Assembly (NCBI RefSeq): GCF_000010665.1
Contig: NC_012796.1
Span: 1-64,000, forward strand
Source: Solidesulfovibrio magneticus RS-1
GTDB taxonomy: Bacteria > Desulfobacterota > Desulfovibrionia > Desulfovibrionales > Desulfovibrionaceae
DNA: 64,000 bases
Direction: 5' to 3'
The translations under genes were made by a program, and so were the position numbers. Under the pieces are notes generated by a model. The model did no database searches. It was not told where the DNA came from and was given only the letters and a program-made list of their open reading frames with translations. Shown here one piece after another: positions 21,820 through 31,492 of the stretch. Numbering within the stretch: position 1 is the first letter of the stretch; each line of letters opens with the position of its first letter.

Positions 21820-22451
21820 AATGCCTTTCCCTTCTCGGACGTGTGGCCCTGACCGGGCTTTTGGCCGTGTCCCTGGCCGGCTGCTTCGGCAAGCCGCCGC
21901 CCGAACAGCGCTATCTGCGCGTGGCCCTGGGCGAAACCCCCTGCCCGGGTTCGGCCAGCCAGCAACACCGGCTGCCCATCGCCTTCAAGCCGCTGAAGAC
22001 CATGGAAAACCTTGACCGCACATCGGTCATGACGGCCCAGAACAACGTGCTGACCGCCAGCCTGCAGTATTACTGGGAAGGGGCGCCCCAGGACGTTGTC
22101 GGCGCCGCCCTGCGCCAGGGACTGGAGTGCCAGTCCTCGGCCGTGACCCCCGTGGACTATCAGCCCCGTGTGGACCGCTCGGCCGTGCTGTCCGGCGAAC
22201 TCACCGCCTTCAACGTCGACTATACCGACGGTGGCCGGTTCGTGGTGTCCCTGCGGCTCGACCTGTGGAGCAAGGACATGGGCACGCGGTTGTCTTCGGG
22301 CGAATTCAACGCCTACGCGCCGCTGACCGACTTCAAGGGATCGACCATCGCCGCCGCCGCGTCCGACGCCCTGGGCCGGGTCGTGCCCAAGGTGGTGGTC
22401 TGGATGGATCAGGGGTTGCCCAAGCTCGAGAAGGCCGTGGAGCGGCAATAG
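21816..22451 (+). CDS. ABC transporter auxiliary lipoprotein (PqiC/ABC_trans_aux type)
   Basis: 211 residues. The signal peptide ends SLAGC, a good lipobox with Cys23. The mature part follows the auxiliary-lipoprotein pattern: a Tyr-Leu-Arg strand after the Cys, FKPLKTMENLDRTSVM, a central YYWEGAPQDVV and a helical C-terminus LGRVVPKVVVWMDQGLPKLE. These proteins are outer-membrane or periplasmic partners of MCE systems. It closes the operon, coupled to mlaD by an ATGA overlap. The assignment to PF03886 is by pattern and context. Confidence 0.75.
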   Translation: MKCLSLLGRVALTGLLAVSLAGCFGKPPPEQRYLRVALGETPCPGSASQQHRLPIAFKPLKTMENLDRTSVMTAQNNVLTASLQYYWEGAPQDVVGAALRQGLECQSSAVTPVDYQPRVDRSAVLSGELTAFNVDYTDGGRFVVSLRLDLWSKDMGTRLSSGEFNAYAPLTDFKGSTIAAAASDALGRVVPKVVVWMDQGLPKLEKAVERQ

Positions 22452-22476
22452 CGCTCCAGGACGCGACACGACAACG

Positions 22477-22515
22477 GCGCGGGAGCGCGTGGCCTCAGGT
22501 CGCGCGCTCCCGCGC
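22477..22515. terminator. strong hairpin between convergent genes
   Basis: GCGCGGGAGCGCG and CGCGCTCCCGCGC form a perfect 13-base stem around a 13-base loop. There is no T-tract, so it may act as an RNA-stabilising or Rho-assisted stop. It covers the last codons of the TetR gene, which ends in the loop at 22495, and lies 25 bases past the lipoprotein stop. Confidence 0.55.
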
Positions 22516-23118
22516 AGCCAGACCGGAAAGCAGCAGCGAACACATCTGCTCGCCCAGGGCCAAAATCTCCAGCCGATCCCCGGCGCAAGGCTCCAGACGC
22601 CCGCTGATGGCCAGCTCCGTGACCCCGTGGACCATGGACCACACGGCCGTGGCCTTGGCTTCGTCATCCACCTCACCAAGGGTTCCCGCCGCCCTGCCCC
22701 GGGCCATGGCCCCAAGCAAGGCCTCATAGGCGGCTTGTCCGGCCTGGGCCAGTTCCGGCTGATCGCCGACGCCTGGTTGCTGCTGGCCAAACATCAGCCG
22801 GTACATGGCCGGCGCATCCATGCCCAGTTCCATATAGCGCCGACAGGCGACCAGATATTCCCGTTGCGGATCGTGCCCATGGGCGGCGGCCACGGCGACA
22901 AGGGTCTCGGCCAACCGGGCGAAGCCACGCGCCGCCAGGGCGGCCAAGAGATCGGCCTTGTCGGCGAAATGCCGGTACGGCGCGGCGTGGCTCACCCCGG
23001 TGGCCCGGGCCAGGGCGCGCATGCTAAGCCCGGCCACGCCCTCGGTCTCCAGCAGTTTTTCCCCGGCATCCAAAAGCGCCTGGCGCAAATTTCCATGATG
23101 ATAGTCGTCTTGGGCCAT
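22495..23118 (-). CDS. TetR/AcrR-family repressor
   Basis: 207 residues. The N-terminal HTH reads GLSMRALARATGVSHAAPYRHFADKADLLAAL (residues ~30-60), typical of TetR, preceded by MAQDDYHHGNLRQALLDAG. The C-terminal ligand domain (YRLMFGQQ, AVWSMVHGVTELAISGRLEP) resembles the WHG-type TetR subgroup. ATG 23118 is preferred over an upstream ATG because the extra 55 codons cross the divergent promoter. It faces the flavodoxin-fold gene at 23206 across a palindromic operator candidate and probably represses it and itself. Confidence 0.88.
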   Translation of the reverse strand: MAQDDYHHGNLRQALLDAGEKLLETEGVAGLSMRALARATGVSHAAPYRHFADKADLLAALAARGFARLAETLVAVAAAHGHDPQREYLVACRRYMELGMDAPAMYRLMFGQQQPGVGDQPELAQAGQAAYEALLGAMARGRAAGTLGEVDDEAKATAVWSMVHGVTELAISGRLEPCAGDRLEILALGEQMCSLLLSGLAARERAT

Positions 23119-23150
23119 TGGGTTCCCCTTGGGGCTAAAGCAACAAAAAA

Positions 23151-23167
23151 TGTTGACGCTGTCTACA
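23151..23167. promoter_or_regulatory. candidate TetR operator in divergent promoter
   Basis: TGTTGACGCTGTCTACA is a 7-3-7 inverted repeat with six of seven arm positions matched. The left arm contains a -35-like TTGACG for the rightward gene. The right arm, read on the minus strand, contains TAGACA, a -35-like box for the repressor gene. Binding here would block both promoters. Inference from symmetry and position. Confidence 0.55.
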
Positions 23168-23205
23168 TGAAAAATTATCAGGGACCCGAAGACGAAGGAG
23201 GGGTC

Positions 23206-24483
23206 ATGGCCGAAAACTGGCTGGTGCTCGATGCCCTGGGCGCGGCGGGCGAAGTCGGCGAGGCGCTGCGTAAGGCTGTGCAAGGCGAAGCGGCGTCCAG
23301 GGGCGTGTCGTGTCGGTTCGTGTCCATCCCGTCGTCAGGCTTGCCGTCGTGCCGGGGTTGTTTTTCCTGTTGGACCAAAACGCCGGGCCAGTGCTGTATG
23401 GCCGACGACGGTCTGGGTTTGTCGGCGGCCATTGCTGGCAGCACGTCGCTCGTCCTGCTGACGCCTGTGGTTTTGGGTGGCCATGCGCCGGGGTTGCGGC
23501 TGGCCATGGAACGGGCGGTGCTGCCCAATTTGCTGCCTTACTTCTCCAAGGTCGACGGGCGCTCGCGCCATCCCAACCGCTATCCGGCCGTGCCGGCCCT
23601 GTACGGCATAGGCCTGACCGTCGAACGCGACCCGGAATCGGCGCAGCTCTTTTGTAGCCTTGTGGCCCGCAACGCGGCCAACATGCGTTCGCCCAGGCAC
23701 GGGGCGGGTGTGGCATGCCGTGCTGACGGCGAGGCCGGGGCCGCTGCCGTGGTCCGGTCGGTGTTGAGCGATGCTGTACAGCCCGACGCCCGGCCGCGTT
23801 TAATCGTGGCGTTGGTTGGTTCGCCCAAGCCGCGCGGCGGGGTCTCGGCGACGCTGGCAAACCATGTGCAGGATTGGCTGACGAGGCATGGGGCGGTGGT
23901 GCGGCCGTTTTCCTTGGCGGCCGCCCGGCAGGATGAAGAGGCGTTCGTGGCCCTGGCCGAGGCGCTGGGCGAGGCCGACGCCGCGTATCTGTCGTTTCCG
24001 GTCTATGCCGACGCCATCCCCGGCGCGGCAGTGGAGGTACTGGAACGCCTTTGCGCCTATCGCCGCGAGATCGCGCCGGATCGGCCGCAAGCATTTTTCG
24101 CCGTGGCCAATTGCGGGTTTCCCGAGCCGGTCAACTGCGACGCGCCGTTGGCCATGTGTCGGTTGTTCGCCCGGCAGGCGGGTTTTGCCTGGCTTGGCGG
24201 CGTGGGCGTGGGCGGCGGCGGCATGTACGAGGGCCGGCCGCTTTCGTCTTTTGGCTTCCTGAGCACGACCGCGCGGCGTGCCCTGGAGGCCAAGGCGGCG
24301 CTGCTCTTGTCGCCGCCGCCGCCGGATCTGGCCCAGACCGGCGACATTCTGGTCCCCTGCCCCCTGCCGGACCGGGTCTACCAATGGATGGCCGACCGGG
24401 GCTGGCAAAAGGCGCTTGCCGGCAAGGACGCCGTCAGGGACGCCCTGGCCCGGCCCTATGCCGTGCCCGGCGCTTCGTCGTAA
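23206..24483 (+). CDS. double flavodoxin-fold (NADPH-dependent FMN reductase-like) protein
   Basis: 425 residues. The first domain (1 to ~180) has the cysteine pattern [15 protein letters not shown] near residue 43, as in iron-sulfur-flavoprotein-like NAD(P)H oxidoreductases. The second domain starts about residue 203 with [16 protein letters not shown], a flavodoxin-fold phosphate loop, and continues with [23 protein letters not shown]. Two such domains in one chain are unusual. ATG 23206 follows AAGGAGGGG. An in-frame ATG at 23167 lies inside the operator candidate. Divergent from the TetR gene. Substrate unknown. Confidence 0.7.
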   Translation: MAENWLVLDALGAAGEVGEALRKAVQGEAASRGVSCRFVSIPSSGLPSCRGCFSCWTKTPGQCCMADDGLGLSAAIAGSTSLVLLTPVVLGGHAPGLRLAMERAVLPNLLPYFSKVDGRSRHPNRYPAVPALYGIGLTVERDPESAQLFCSLVARNAANMRSPRHGAGVACRADGEAGAAAVVRSVLSDAVQPDARPRLIVALVGSPKPRGGVSATLANHVQDWLTRHGAVVRPFSLAAARQDEEAFVALAEALGEADAAYLSFPVYADAIPGAAVEVLERLCAYRREIAPDRPQAFFAVANCGFPEPVNCDAPLAMCRLFARQAGFAWLGGVGVGGGGMYEGRPLSSFGFLSTTARRALEAKAALLLSPPPPDLAQTGDILVPCPLPDRVYQWMADRGWQKALAGKDAVRDALARPYAVPGASS

Positions 24484-24527
24484 TTCACCGCACCCCGCCT
24501 CAATACCGCCCTCCCCTTCACTCATTC

Positions 24528-24574
24528 GGGGGGTCCGGGGGCCTCAGGCCCCCGGCCGCCGGAGGCATCTTCTC
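24528..24574 (+). repeat. GC-rich intergenic palindromic repeat (class A)
   Basis: Layout is GGGGGGT, then palindrome arms CCGGGGGCCT and AGGCCCCCGG around one base, then the tail CCGCCGGAGGCATCTTCTCC. It lies between convergent genes, and its tail runs to the stop codon of the glycosyltransferase at 24575. It may act as a bidirectional terminator. The same sequence recurs at least ten more times in the window. Confidence 0.85.
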
Positions 24575-25591
24575 CTACGGCAATCCCCCCGCCATCCTCA
24601 GAAACATCTCCCGCACCTCCAGCGGCAGCGGCAGATGTTCGTCGGTGGCGAGCATGGCGTAGGCTTTGCGCAGTTCACGGTCCACGGCGCTTATGGCGGC
24701 CAGCCGTCTGGCCGGCGCGCCGGCGGCGGCCAGTTCCTCGGCCAGGGCGAGGATGTGCCGGGCGCGTTGCACCAGGGTGTGGTTGGCCAGCACCTGGCGT
24801 TTGCCGGCAGCGGCCAGGGCGGCCAAGGCGGCCGGGTCGGCCAGGGCGGCATTGGCCGTGGCGGCGGCCTGGACGGCGTTGCCACGGGGGTAGGTCAGGA
24901 CGTCGGTGCCGGGGGTGAAGAGTTCAGTCAGGCCGTTGCCGGTTTCCTCGGTGAGCACGGCCGCGCCGCAGGCCATGGCCTCGAACAGGCGGAAATTGAG
25001 CTCGCCGGCCGCGCTTTGGTTGAGCACGATCCGGCTGCGCCCGAAGATGGGAGCGTACGCACCCTGCTTGCAAAAAAGCGGCGCGGCGGCCTTGAAGGCG
25101 TCGAGAAACGGCTTGCGCCCAGGGTTGGCCGCGCCGCCGAGGGTGCCGACAAACGACACCGGGATGTCGCGCTCGCCTCCCGAGTCGATGTCCTTGGCCG
25201 GATCGCAGAAAAGCGGCAGCCACTGGGCCGGCCGGCCGGTCGCCGCGTTGGTGAACAGCGGCAGATAATCCTTCTGGGCCACCAGCACGGCGTCGAAGGC
25301 GGCGCTGTAGGGCACGTGCCAGGGGTGCATGTACTGGTCCACGGAATAGCCGATGACCACCGAGGGCAGGCGCTCGAAGCCGAACACCCAGGGCGGCTGG
25401 CAGGCGTCGTACCACAGCACGAGATCGGGCTTGAAGCCTCGCGCAGCCAGGACTTTCAGGAATTTCGAGGCGGTGAGCGGTTCGGTCAGGCGCACGTCGG
25501 CGCTTGCCGTGCCGCTTATGGTCAGCACGTCGTGGCCGAGCTTGCGCAAGATGGCGGCAAAGCCCATGTGGTGCAGGGTGACGATGCGCAT
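24575..25591 (-). CDS. CgeB-like glycosyltransferase
   Basis: 338 residues. It has the N-terminal Rossmann-like half of GT-B enzymes ([22 protein letters not shown]), a [13 protein letters not shown] segment and the nucleotide-sugar-binding C-terminal half [23 protein letters not shown] with the conserved Glu. The pattern resembles the CgeB/Glycos_transf_1_2 group. ATG 25591 is preferred because upstream in-frame codons overlap the divergent ilvD leader. Sugar and acceptor unknown. It shares a ~105-base divergent promoter region with ilvD. Confidence 0.75.
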   Translation of the reverse strand: MRIVTLHHMGFAAILRKLGHDVLTISGTASADVRLTEPLTASKFLKVLAARGFKPDLVLWYDACQPPWVFGFERLPSVVIGYSVDQYMHPWHVPYSAAFDAVLVAQKDYLPLFTNAATGRPAQWLPLFCDPAKDIDSGGERDIPVSFVGTLGGAANPGRKPFLDAFKAAAPLFCKQGAYAPIFGRSRIVLNQSAAGELNFRLFEAMACGAAVLTEETGNGLTELFTPGTDVLTYPRGNAVQAAATANAALADPAALAALAAAGKRQVLANHTLVQRARHILALAEELAAAGAPARRLAAISAVDRELRKAYAMLATDEHLPLPLEVREMFLRMAGGLP

Positions 25592-25696
25592 GGGCGATAC
25601 GGGCCTCAGGGCCGGGCGCTTGCCAGCCGGCCGGTGAATGTGGGAAACTTGGGGTCGCGGCCGAAAGCCGGACAACCCTCCGCCAAGGACATCGTC

Positions 25697-27373
25697 ATGC
25701 GCAGCTCGCTTTTCAAATCCGGGCTTGAAAAAGCCCCTCACCGTTCATTGCTCTACGCCCTGGGCCTGACCAAGGAAGAAATGCGCCGCCCGCTTATCGG
25801 CGTCGTCAATTCCGCCAACGAAGTCGTGCCCGGCCACATCCATTTGAACACCATCGCCGAAGCGGTCAAGGCCGGCATCCGTCTGGCCGGCGGCACGCCC
25901 ATGACCTTCCCGGTCATCGGCGTGTGCGACGGCTTGGCCATGAACCACGCCGGCATGCACTTTTCCCTGGTCAGCCGTGAGATCATCGCCGACTCCATCG
26001 AGATCATGGCCAGCGCTCATCCCTTTGACGCCCTGGTGTGCATCCCTAACTGCGACAAGGTCGTGCCCGGGATGCTCATGGCCATGCTGCGGCTCAACAT
26101 CCCGGCCGTCATCGTCAGCGGCGGGCCGATGCTGGCCGGAACCACCTCCGAGGGCAGCTTCGACCTTATCGACGTGTTCGAGGCCGTGGGCAAGTTCAAG
26201 CGCGGGGCCATTAACGAGGATCAGCTGGAAGAGCTGGAGGAAAACGCCTGTCCGGGCTGCGGCTCGTGTTCGGGCATGTTCACGGCCAACTCCATGAACT
26301 GCCTGTCCGAGTCCGTGGGCCTGGGGCTTCCCGGCAACGGCACCATCCCGGCCGTGTCGGCCAAACGGGTGCGCCTGGCCAAGACGGCCGGCATGCGGGT
26401 CATGGACCTGCTGGAAAAAAACATCCGCCCCCGGGACATCGTCACGGCCAAGAGCATCGAAAACGCCGTGACCATGGACATGGCCCTGGGCTGCTCCACC
26501 AACACCGTGCTGCACCTGCCGGCGGTCTTTGCCGAGGCCGGGCTGCCGCTCACCCTGGACATCTTCGACGCCGTCTCGCGCAAGACCCCCAATTTGTGCA
26601 AGCTGTCTCCGGCCGGCAAGCACTATCTCGACGACCTGGAGCGGGCCGGCGGCATTCCGGCCGTCATGTCCGAGCTGGCCAAGCGGGGGCTTCTCCATCT
26701 CGACGTCATGACCGCCACCGGCAAGACGCTCGGCGAGAACCTCACCGACCTCAAGGCACGGGTCAAAAACTTCGACGTCATCCGGGCCAAGGAGCCTTAC
26801 GCCAACGAAGGCGGCATCGCCATCCTGCGCGGCAGCCTGGCTCCGGACGGCGCGGTGGTCAAGCAGTCGGCTGTGGCCCCGGCCATGATGCGCCACACCG
26901 GCCCGGCCCGGGTGTTCGACAGCGAGGAAGCGGCCAACAAAGCCATTCTCGGCGGCGAGATCAAGGCCGGCGACGTGGTGGTCATCCGCTACGAAGGCCC
27001 TCAAGGCGGCCCGGGGATGCGCGAGATGCTCTCGCCCACCTCCAACATCATGGGCATGGGCCTTGGGGAAACCGTGGCCCTTATCACCGACGGCCGGTTC
27101 AGCGGCGGCACGCGCGGCGCGGCCATCGGCCACGTCTCTCCGGAGGCGGCCGAGGGCGGCCCCATCGCGCTTATCCGCGACGGCGACAGGATCGAGGTGG
27201 ACATTCCGGGCCGCAAGCTCGACGTCCTGGTGGACGCGGCCGAACTGGAAGCGCGCCGGGCCTCAGTGGTCGCACCCGAGAAAGTCATCGAATCGCCGCT
27301 GTTGCGGCGCTATGCCTCCCTGGTCAAGTCCGCCGCCCAAGGCGCGGTCTACAAGGACCCGGCGGCGAAATAG
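25697..27373 (+). CDS. ilvD: dihydroxy-acid dehydratase
   Basis: 558 residues. Dehydrates 2,3-dihydroxy acids to 2-keto acids, the third step of valine, leucine and isoleucine synthesis. Iron-sulfur and substrate motifs are intact: [45 protein letters not shown], and near the C-terminus [22 protein letters not shown]. Length is standard. ATG 25697 is close to the usual family start ([20 protein letters not shown]). No leader peptide or attenuator was seen upstream. Confidence 0.96.
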   Translation: MRSSLFKSGLEKAPHRSLLYALGLTKEEMRRPLIGVVNSANEVVPGHIHLNTIAEAVKAGIRLAGGTPMTFPVIGVCDGLAMNHAGMHFSLVSREIIADSIEIMASAHPFDALVCIPNCDKVVPGMLMAMLRLNIPAVIVSGGPMLAGTTSEGSFDLIDVFEAVGKFKRGAINEDQLEELEENACPGCGSCSGMFTANSMNCLSESVGLGLPGNGTIPAVSAKRVRLAKTAGMRVMDLLEKNIRPRDIVTAKSIENAVTMDMALGCSTNTVLHLPAVFAEAGLPLTLDIFDAVSRKTPNLCKLSPAGKHYLDDLERAGGIPAVMSELAKRGLLHLDVMTATGKTLGENLTDLKARVKNFDVIRAKEPYANEGGIAILRGSLAPDGAVVKQSAVAPAMMRHTGPARVFDSEEAANKAILGGEIKAGDVVVIRYEGPQGGPGMREMLSPTSNIMGMGLGETVALITDGRFSGGTRGAAIGHVSPEAAEGGPIALIRDGDRIEVDIPGRKLDVLVDAAELEARRASVVAPEKVIESPLLRRYASLVKSAAQGAVYKDPAAK

Positions 27374-27424
27374 GCCCCCTGCCCGCCTTATATCCCATCG
27401 CCACCGGGGCGACTGCGAGGGAGC

Positions 27425-28171
27425 ATGTGGGACAAGGAAACCGCCCGGCGCTATGACGCCTGGTTCCAGACCGGCCCGGGGGCCTTTGCCCTGGGCCGCG
27501 AGATGCGCCTGTTGGAGCGCATGACCGCGGCCTGGCCGCGCCGGGGCCAGCGGCTGCTGGAAATCGGCTGCGGCACGGGCGTCTTTCTGGACGCCCTGCA
27601 TCAGGCCGGCTTCGACGTCACGGGACTGGACGCCTCGCCCCACATGCTCGAAGAGGCCCGGGTGCGCCTGGGCGCCAAGGCCGATCTGCACCTGGGCGAT
27701 GCCGGGCATCTGCCCTTTGACGACAAGCAGTTCGATTTCGCGGTGCTGCTCACCGTGCTGGAATTCTGCCCCGACCCCGGGCTGGTGCTGCGCGAGGCCG
27801 CCCGGGTGGCCCGCAAGGCCGTGCTGGTGGGGTTTTTGAACCGCGCCTCGTGCTATGGCCTCTCCTGCAAGCTGTGGCCCGGGACCACGGGCAAGCTGTT
27901 GCGCCACGCCTGCTGGTTCACGCCCTGGGGCCTGTCGCGGCTGGTGCGCCAAAACCTCGGCCCAAGGCCCCTGCGGATGGGGTCTGTGCTGGTTGGCCCC
28001 AAGTCCACCTGGCGCGAGGCCACGCCCTGGCGGCAGCTCAATTCCTGGATGCTGCCCTTGCCGGTTGGGGCCGTGTGCGCCTGCGCCGTGAGCCTTACCC
28101 GGGAGCCGGTGGTGACGCCCTTGCCGGCATTTCGGGCCGGGGTCTGCGCCGGCTGCCAGCCCGGCTTTTGA
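27425..28171 (+). CDS. class I SAM-dependent methyltransferase
   Basis: 248 residues. The SAM-binding motif I reads LLEIGCGTGVFLDAL near residue 41, with the acidic motif II GLDASPHMLEEARVRL, LPFDDKQFDFAVLLTVLEFC as motif III, and a UbiE/BioC-like layout. The C-terminal third (~60 residues) ends in a Cys-containing GVCAGCQPGF. Substrate cannot be told. It sits between ilvD (51 bases) and hisS (74 bases) on the same strand and may be co-transcribed with either. Confidence 0.8.
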   Translation: MWDKETARRYDAWFQTGPGAFALGREMRLLERMTAAWPRRGQRLLEIGCGTGVFLDALHQAGFDVTGLDASPHMLEEARVRLGAKADLHLGDAGHLPFDDKQFDFAVLLTVLEFCPDPGLVLREAARVARKAVLVGFLNRASCYGLSCKLWPGTTGKLLRHACWFTPWGLSRLVRQNLGPRPLRMGSVLVGPKSTWREATPWRQLNSWMLPLPVGAVCACAVSLTREPVVTPLPAFRAGVCAGCQPGF

Positions 28172-28245
28172 CAACGCCGGCTCGCTCATCTAAGCTAGCC
28201 TGTCTTTTTGACCTGCGCGAAGAACCTTCCACCCCGGCGGATTTC

Positions 28246-29511
28246 ATGGATAAAATACAGAAAATTAAGGGCTTTGCCGATCTTTTTCCGCCCGATTCCA
28301 CGGTCTTTTCCTTTATCGAGGAAACCGCCCGACAGGTGTTTTCCCGCTACGGCTACAAGGAACTGCGTGTGCCGGTGCTGGAACGCACCGAACTTTTCTG
28401 CCGCTCCATCGGCGAAGAGACCGACGTGGTCCAAAAGGAAATGTACACCTTCCCGGATCGCAAGGGCCGCTCGCTGACGCTGCGCCCCGAAGCCACGGCC
28501 GGCGTCATGCGCGCCCTGGTCGAGGATGGCCGCGCTTCCGAGGGGCTGGCCAAGTATTTCGCCTACGGCCCGATGTTCCGCTACGAACGGCCCCAAAAGG
28601 GCCGCATGCGCCAGTTCCACCAGATCGACGTGGAGGCCGTAGGCTCGCCCGACGCGCTGCTGGACGCCGAGGTGCTGCTCATGCTGGACCAGTACCTGCG
28701 GGCGCTGGGCCTCAAAAATCTCGTCATCGAACTCAATTCGCTCGGCTGCAAGGCCTGCCGCCCAATCTTTCTCGATACCCTGCGCGAATTCCTCAAAGGC
28801 ATGCACAAGGAGCAGCTCTGCGAGGACTGCATGCGCCGCAAGCTCAGCAACCCCCTGCGGGTGCTCGACTGCAAGGTGCCCCAGTGCAAGGAATTCACCG
28901 CCGACGCGCCCAAAATCACCGACCACCTCTGCCCGGATTGCGCCGACCACTTCGCCGCCGTGCGCCGGGTGCTCGACGGCGCGGGACTGGCCTATACGCT
29001 CAATCCCCGCCTGGTGCGCGGCCTGGATTACTACGTGCGCACCACTTTCGAGATCGTCTCCGGCGACATCGGCTCCCAGTCGTCGGTGGCCGGCGGCGGC
29101 CGCTACGACGGGCTGGTTCACTCCATCGGCGGCCCGGACGTGCCGGGCGTGGGCTTTGCCTGCGGCATGGAGCGCCTGGCCCTTCTCATCGACAAAAAGG
29201 CCGAGCCGGCCCCGGATTTCGCCCTGGTGGTCCTGGACGCCATTGGCCTGGAACGCGGCCTGCTCCTGGCCCAGGAGTTGCGCGCCGCCGGCTTTTCTGG
29301 CGAAGCGCCCTACGCCGCCAAGAGCGCCAAAAGCCAGATGCGCGCCGCCGACAAATCCGGCGCGGCCTTTTGCCTGGTGCTGGGTTCCGATGAACTGGCC
29401 GCCGGCACGGTGGTGGTCAAGAACATGCGGGCCGGCGGCCAGGAAACGGTCAGCCAGGACATCCTCCCCGCCCACCTGCGGGCGCGGCTGGTCGCCGGGC
29501 AGGAAGATTAG
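28246..29511 (+). CDS. hisS: histidyl-tRNA synthetase
   Basis: 421 residues, class II synthetase charging tRNA-His. Motif 1 region GYKELRVPVLERTELF, motif 2 FRYERPQKGRMRQFHQ, the histidine-binding LVRGLDYYVRTTFEI (HisA motif) and motif 3 GVGFACGMERLALL are present. The C-terminal anticodon-binding domain starts near residue 330. A longer in-frame frame upstream runs through the methyltransferase gene and is not used. The ATG at 28246 begins the conserved MDKIQKIKGFADLFP. Confidence 0.95.
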   Translation: MDKIQKIKGFADLFPPDSTVFSFIEETARQVFSRYGYKELRVPVLERTELFCRSIGEETDVVQKEMYTFPDRKGRSLTLRPEATAGVMRALVEDGRASEGLAKYFAYGPMFRYERPQKGRMRQFHQIDVEAVGSPDALLDAEVLLMLDQYLRALGLKNLVIELNSLGCKACRPIFLDTLREFLKGMHKEQLCEDCMRRKLSNPLRVLDCKVPQCKEFTADAPKITDHLCPDCADHFAAVRRVLDGAGLAYTLNPRLVRGLDYYVRTTFEIVSGDIGSQSSVAGGGRYDGLVHSIGGPDVPGVGFACGMERLALLIDKKAEPAPDFALVVLDAIGLERGLLLAQELRAAGFSGEAPYAAKSAKSQMRAADKSGAAFCLVLGSDELAAGTVVVKNMRAGGQETVSQDILPAHLRARLVAGQED

Positions 29512-29517
29512 AAGATT

Positions 29518-29566
29518 GGGGCTCTGCCCCAAGCCCCGCCGGGGGGATCATCCCCCCGGACCCCCG
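29518..29566 (-). repeat. GC-rich palindromic repeat, class A with alternative tail
   Basis: Read on the minus strand: GGGGGTCC, a palindrome of CCGGGGGGAT and TCCCCCCGG arms, then CGGGGCTTGGGGCAGAGCCCC, itself a hairpin. The same alternative tail occurs at 44902-44951. It begins seven bases after the hisS stop, so it may terminate or protect the hisS transcript. Confidence 0.75.
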
Positions 29567-29601
29567 AAAGGGGCTACCGCAGTCTTGGGACAAGCGACAA
29601 C

Positions 29602-29663
29602 CTATTGAAAGTTTTTGAAAAGGGGTGTGGGGAAAAACTTTTATCAAAAAGTTTTTCCCCACA
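29602..29663. repeat. class C hairpin repeat in the aspS leader
   Basis: ATTGAAAGTTTTTGAAAAGGGG is followed by a near-perfect stem-loop at 29626-29663 (arms TGTGGGGAAAAACTTTT and AAAAAGTTTTTCCCCACA, loop ATC). The AT-G pattern matches, in reverse orientation, the repeats at 43222 and 58520. The stem ends 20 bases before the aspS ATG, so it will be in the aspS leader if transcription starts upstream. There is no downstream T-tract. Confidence 0.6.
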
Positions 29664-29683
29664 TTAAAAAAGGATCACACGAT

Positions 29684-31489
29684 ATGAGCGAGACCACGGC
29701 CCTGGACACCATGGGCGATTGGCGGCGCAGCCACGATTGCGGCGCGTTGACGGCTTCCGACGTCGGCAGCGAAGTCTGCCTCATGGGCTGGGCCCAGTTC
29801 CGCCGCGACCACGGCGGGCTCATTTTCATCGACCTGCGCGACCGGGGCGGCCTCACCCAGGTGGTCTTTTGCCCCGAGGCCAGCCAGGCCGAGCTGGAGC
29901 GCGCCCATGTGCTGCGCACGGAATACGTCCTGGCCGTCAAGGGCCGGGTGCGCGCCCGCCCCGAGGGCATGGCCAATCCCAATATGCCCACCGGCGAGAT
30001 CGAGGTGGAAGTCCACGAGTTCAAGCTCCTCAACACCGCCGCCACGCCGCCCTTCCCCATCGAGGATCGCATCGACGCCTCCGAGATGCTGCGGCTCAAG
30101 TACCGCTACCTTGACCTGCGCCGGCCCAAGCTCGCGGCCAACTTCATCCTGCGCAACAAGGCCGTCCAGAGCATCCGCCGCTACCTCGACGAGCTGGGGT
30201 TCCTGGAAGTCGAAACCCCAGTGCTCACCAAGTCCACCCCCGAGGGCGCGCGCGATTTTCTCGTGCCCAGCCGGGTCAACAACGGCTCCTTCTACGCCCT
30301 GCCCCAGTCGCCCCAGCTGTTCAAGCAGCTGCTCATGATGGCCGGTTTCGACCGCTACTATCAGGTCGTCAAATGCTTTCGCGACGAGGACTTGCGCGCC
30401 GACCGCCAGCCCGAGTTCACCCAGGTGGACATCGAGATGAGCTTCGTCGACGAGGAGCAGGTCATGGGCATGGCCGAGACCATGGTTAAGACCATGTTCC
30501 GCGAGGCCGCCGGCGTCGTGCTGCCCGAAGTCTTCCCGCGCATGCCCTTTGCCGAGGCCATCCGCGACTACGGCCTGGACAAGCCCGACATCCGCTTTGG
30601 CCTGAAACTCGTGGACGTCACCTCTATCGTGAAAAACTCCGGTTTCCAGGTCTTTGCCAAGGCCGAGCTGGTCAAGGGCATCCGCGTGCCCGGCGGCGCG
30701 GCCCTGTCGCGCAAGGAGATCGACGACTTCACCGAGTTCGTCAAAATCTACGGAGCCAAGGGTCTGGCCTGGATCAAGATCAAGGAAGACGAGTGGCAGT
30801 CGCCCTTTGCCAAATTCTTGAGCGACGAAGAGAAAAAGGGCCTCACCGACGCCTTTGGCCTCGAAGTCGGCGACATCGTCTTCTTCCAGGCCGGTGCGTC
30901 GGACATGGTCAACAACGCCCTGGGCTATCTGCGCCTCCAGCTTGGCGAACGCTTCGAGATGATCCCCGAGGGCAGCTTCGCCCCGGTGTGGATCACCGAT
31001 TTCCCGCTGCTGGAATACGATCCCGAGGCCAAGCGCTGGGCGGCCCGCCACCATCCCTTCACCTCGCCCCAGCCCGGCCAGCTCGGAACCCTGGAGTCCG
31101 CTCCCGGCGAAGCCCTGGCCCGGGCCTACGACCTGGTCCTTAACGGCAGCGAGATCGGCGGCGGCTCTATCCGCATCCACGACCGCGAGACCCAGCGGGC
31201 CATGTTCGCCGTGCTGGGCATTGATGCCCAGGAGGCCGAGGACAAGTTCGGCTTCCTGCTGCGCGCCCTGGAGTACGGCGCGCCGCCCCACGGCGGCATT
31301 GCCTTTGGCCTGGACCGCCTTATCATGATCCTGGCCGGGGCCAAGTCCATTCGCGACGTCATCGCCTTCCCCAAGACCCAGAAGGCCTTGTGCCTCATGA
31401 CCGAAGCCCCGGGCGAGGTGTCCACCAACCAGTTGCGCGAACTGGGCATCAAACTGCGCACGCGCGACAAGGATAAGGAACAATCCTGA
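29684..31489 (+). CDS. aspS: aspartyl-tRNA synthetase
   Basis: 601 residues, bacterial-type class II synthetase with an OB-fold anticodon domain (VGSEVCLMGWAQFRRDHGGLIFIDLRDRGG), motif 2 (FRDEDLRADRQPEFTQVDIEM), a GAD insertion and motif 3 near the C-terminus (PHGGIAFGLDRLIMIL). AspRS may be discriminating or not; this was not resolved. ATG 29684 follows AAAGGATC. The preceding 23 in-frame codons lie in a hairpin repeat and are not coding. Three bases separate it from def. Confidence 0.96.
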   Translation: MSETTALDTMGDWRRSHDCGALTASDVGSEVCLMGWAQFRRDHGGLIFIDLRDRGGLTQVVFCPEASQAELERAHVLRTEYVLAVKGRVRARPEGMANPNMPTGEIEVEVHEFKLLNTAATPPFPIEDRIDASEMLRLKYRYLDLRRPKLAANFILRNKAVQSIRRYLDELGFLEVETPVLTKSTPEGARDFLVPSRVNNGSFYALPQSPQLFKQLLMMAGFDRYYQVVKCFRDEDLRADRQPEFTQVDIEMSFVDEEQVMGMAETMVKTMFREAAGVVLPEVFPRMPFAEAIRDYGLDKPDIRFGLKLVDVTSIVKNSGFQVFAKAELVKGIRVPGGAALSRKEIDDFTEFVKIYGAKGLAWIKIKEDEWQSPFAKFLSDEEKKGLTDAFGLEVGDIVFFQAGASDMVNNALGYLRLQLGERFEMIPEGSFAPVWITDFPLLEYDPEAKRWAARHHPFTSPQPGQLGTLESAPGEALARAYDLVLNGSEIGGGSIRIHDRETQRAMFAVLGIDAQEAEDKFGFLLRALEYGAPPHGGIAFGLDRLIMILAGAKSIRDVIAFPKTQKALCLMTEAPGEVSTNQLRELGIKLRTRDKDKEQS

Positions 31490-31492
31490 CCC

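Noticed and set aside
24484-24527. Class A repeats as REP elements mobilised by a resident RAYT transposase
   Set aside because: No REP-associated tyrosine transposase occurs in the window, so the mechanism cannot be assigned from this sequence alone.
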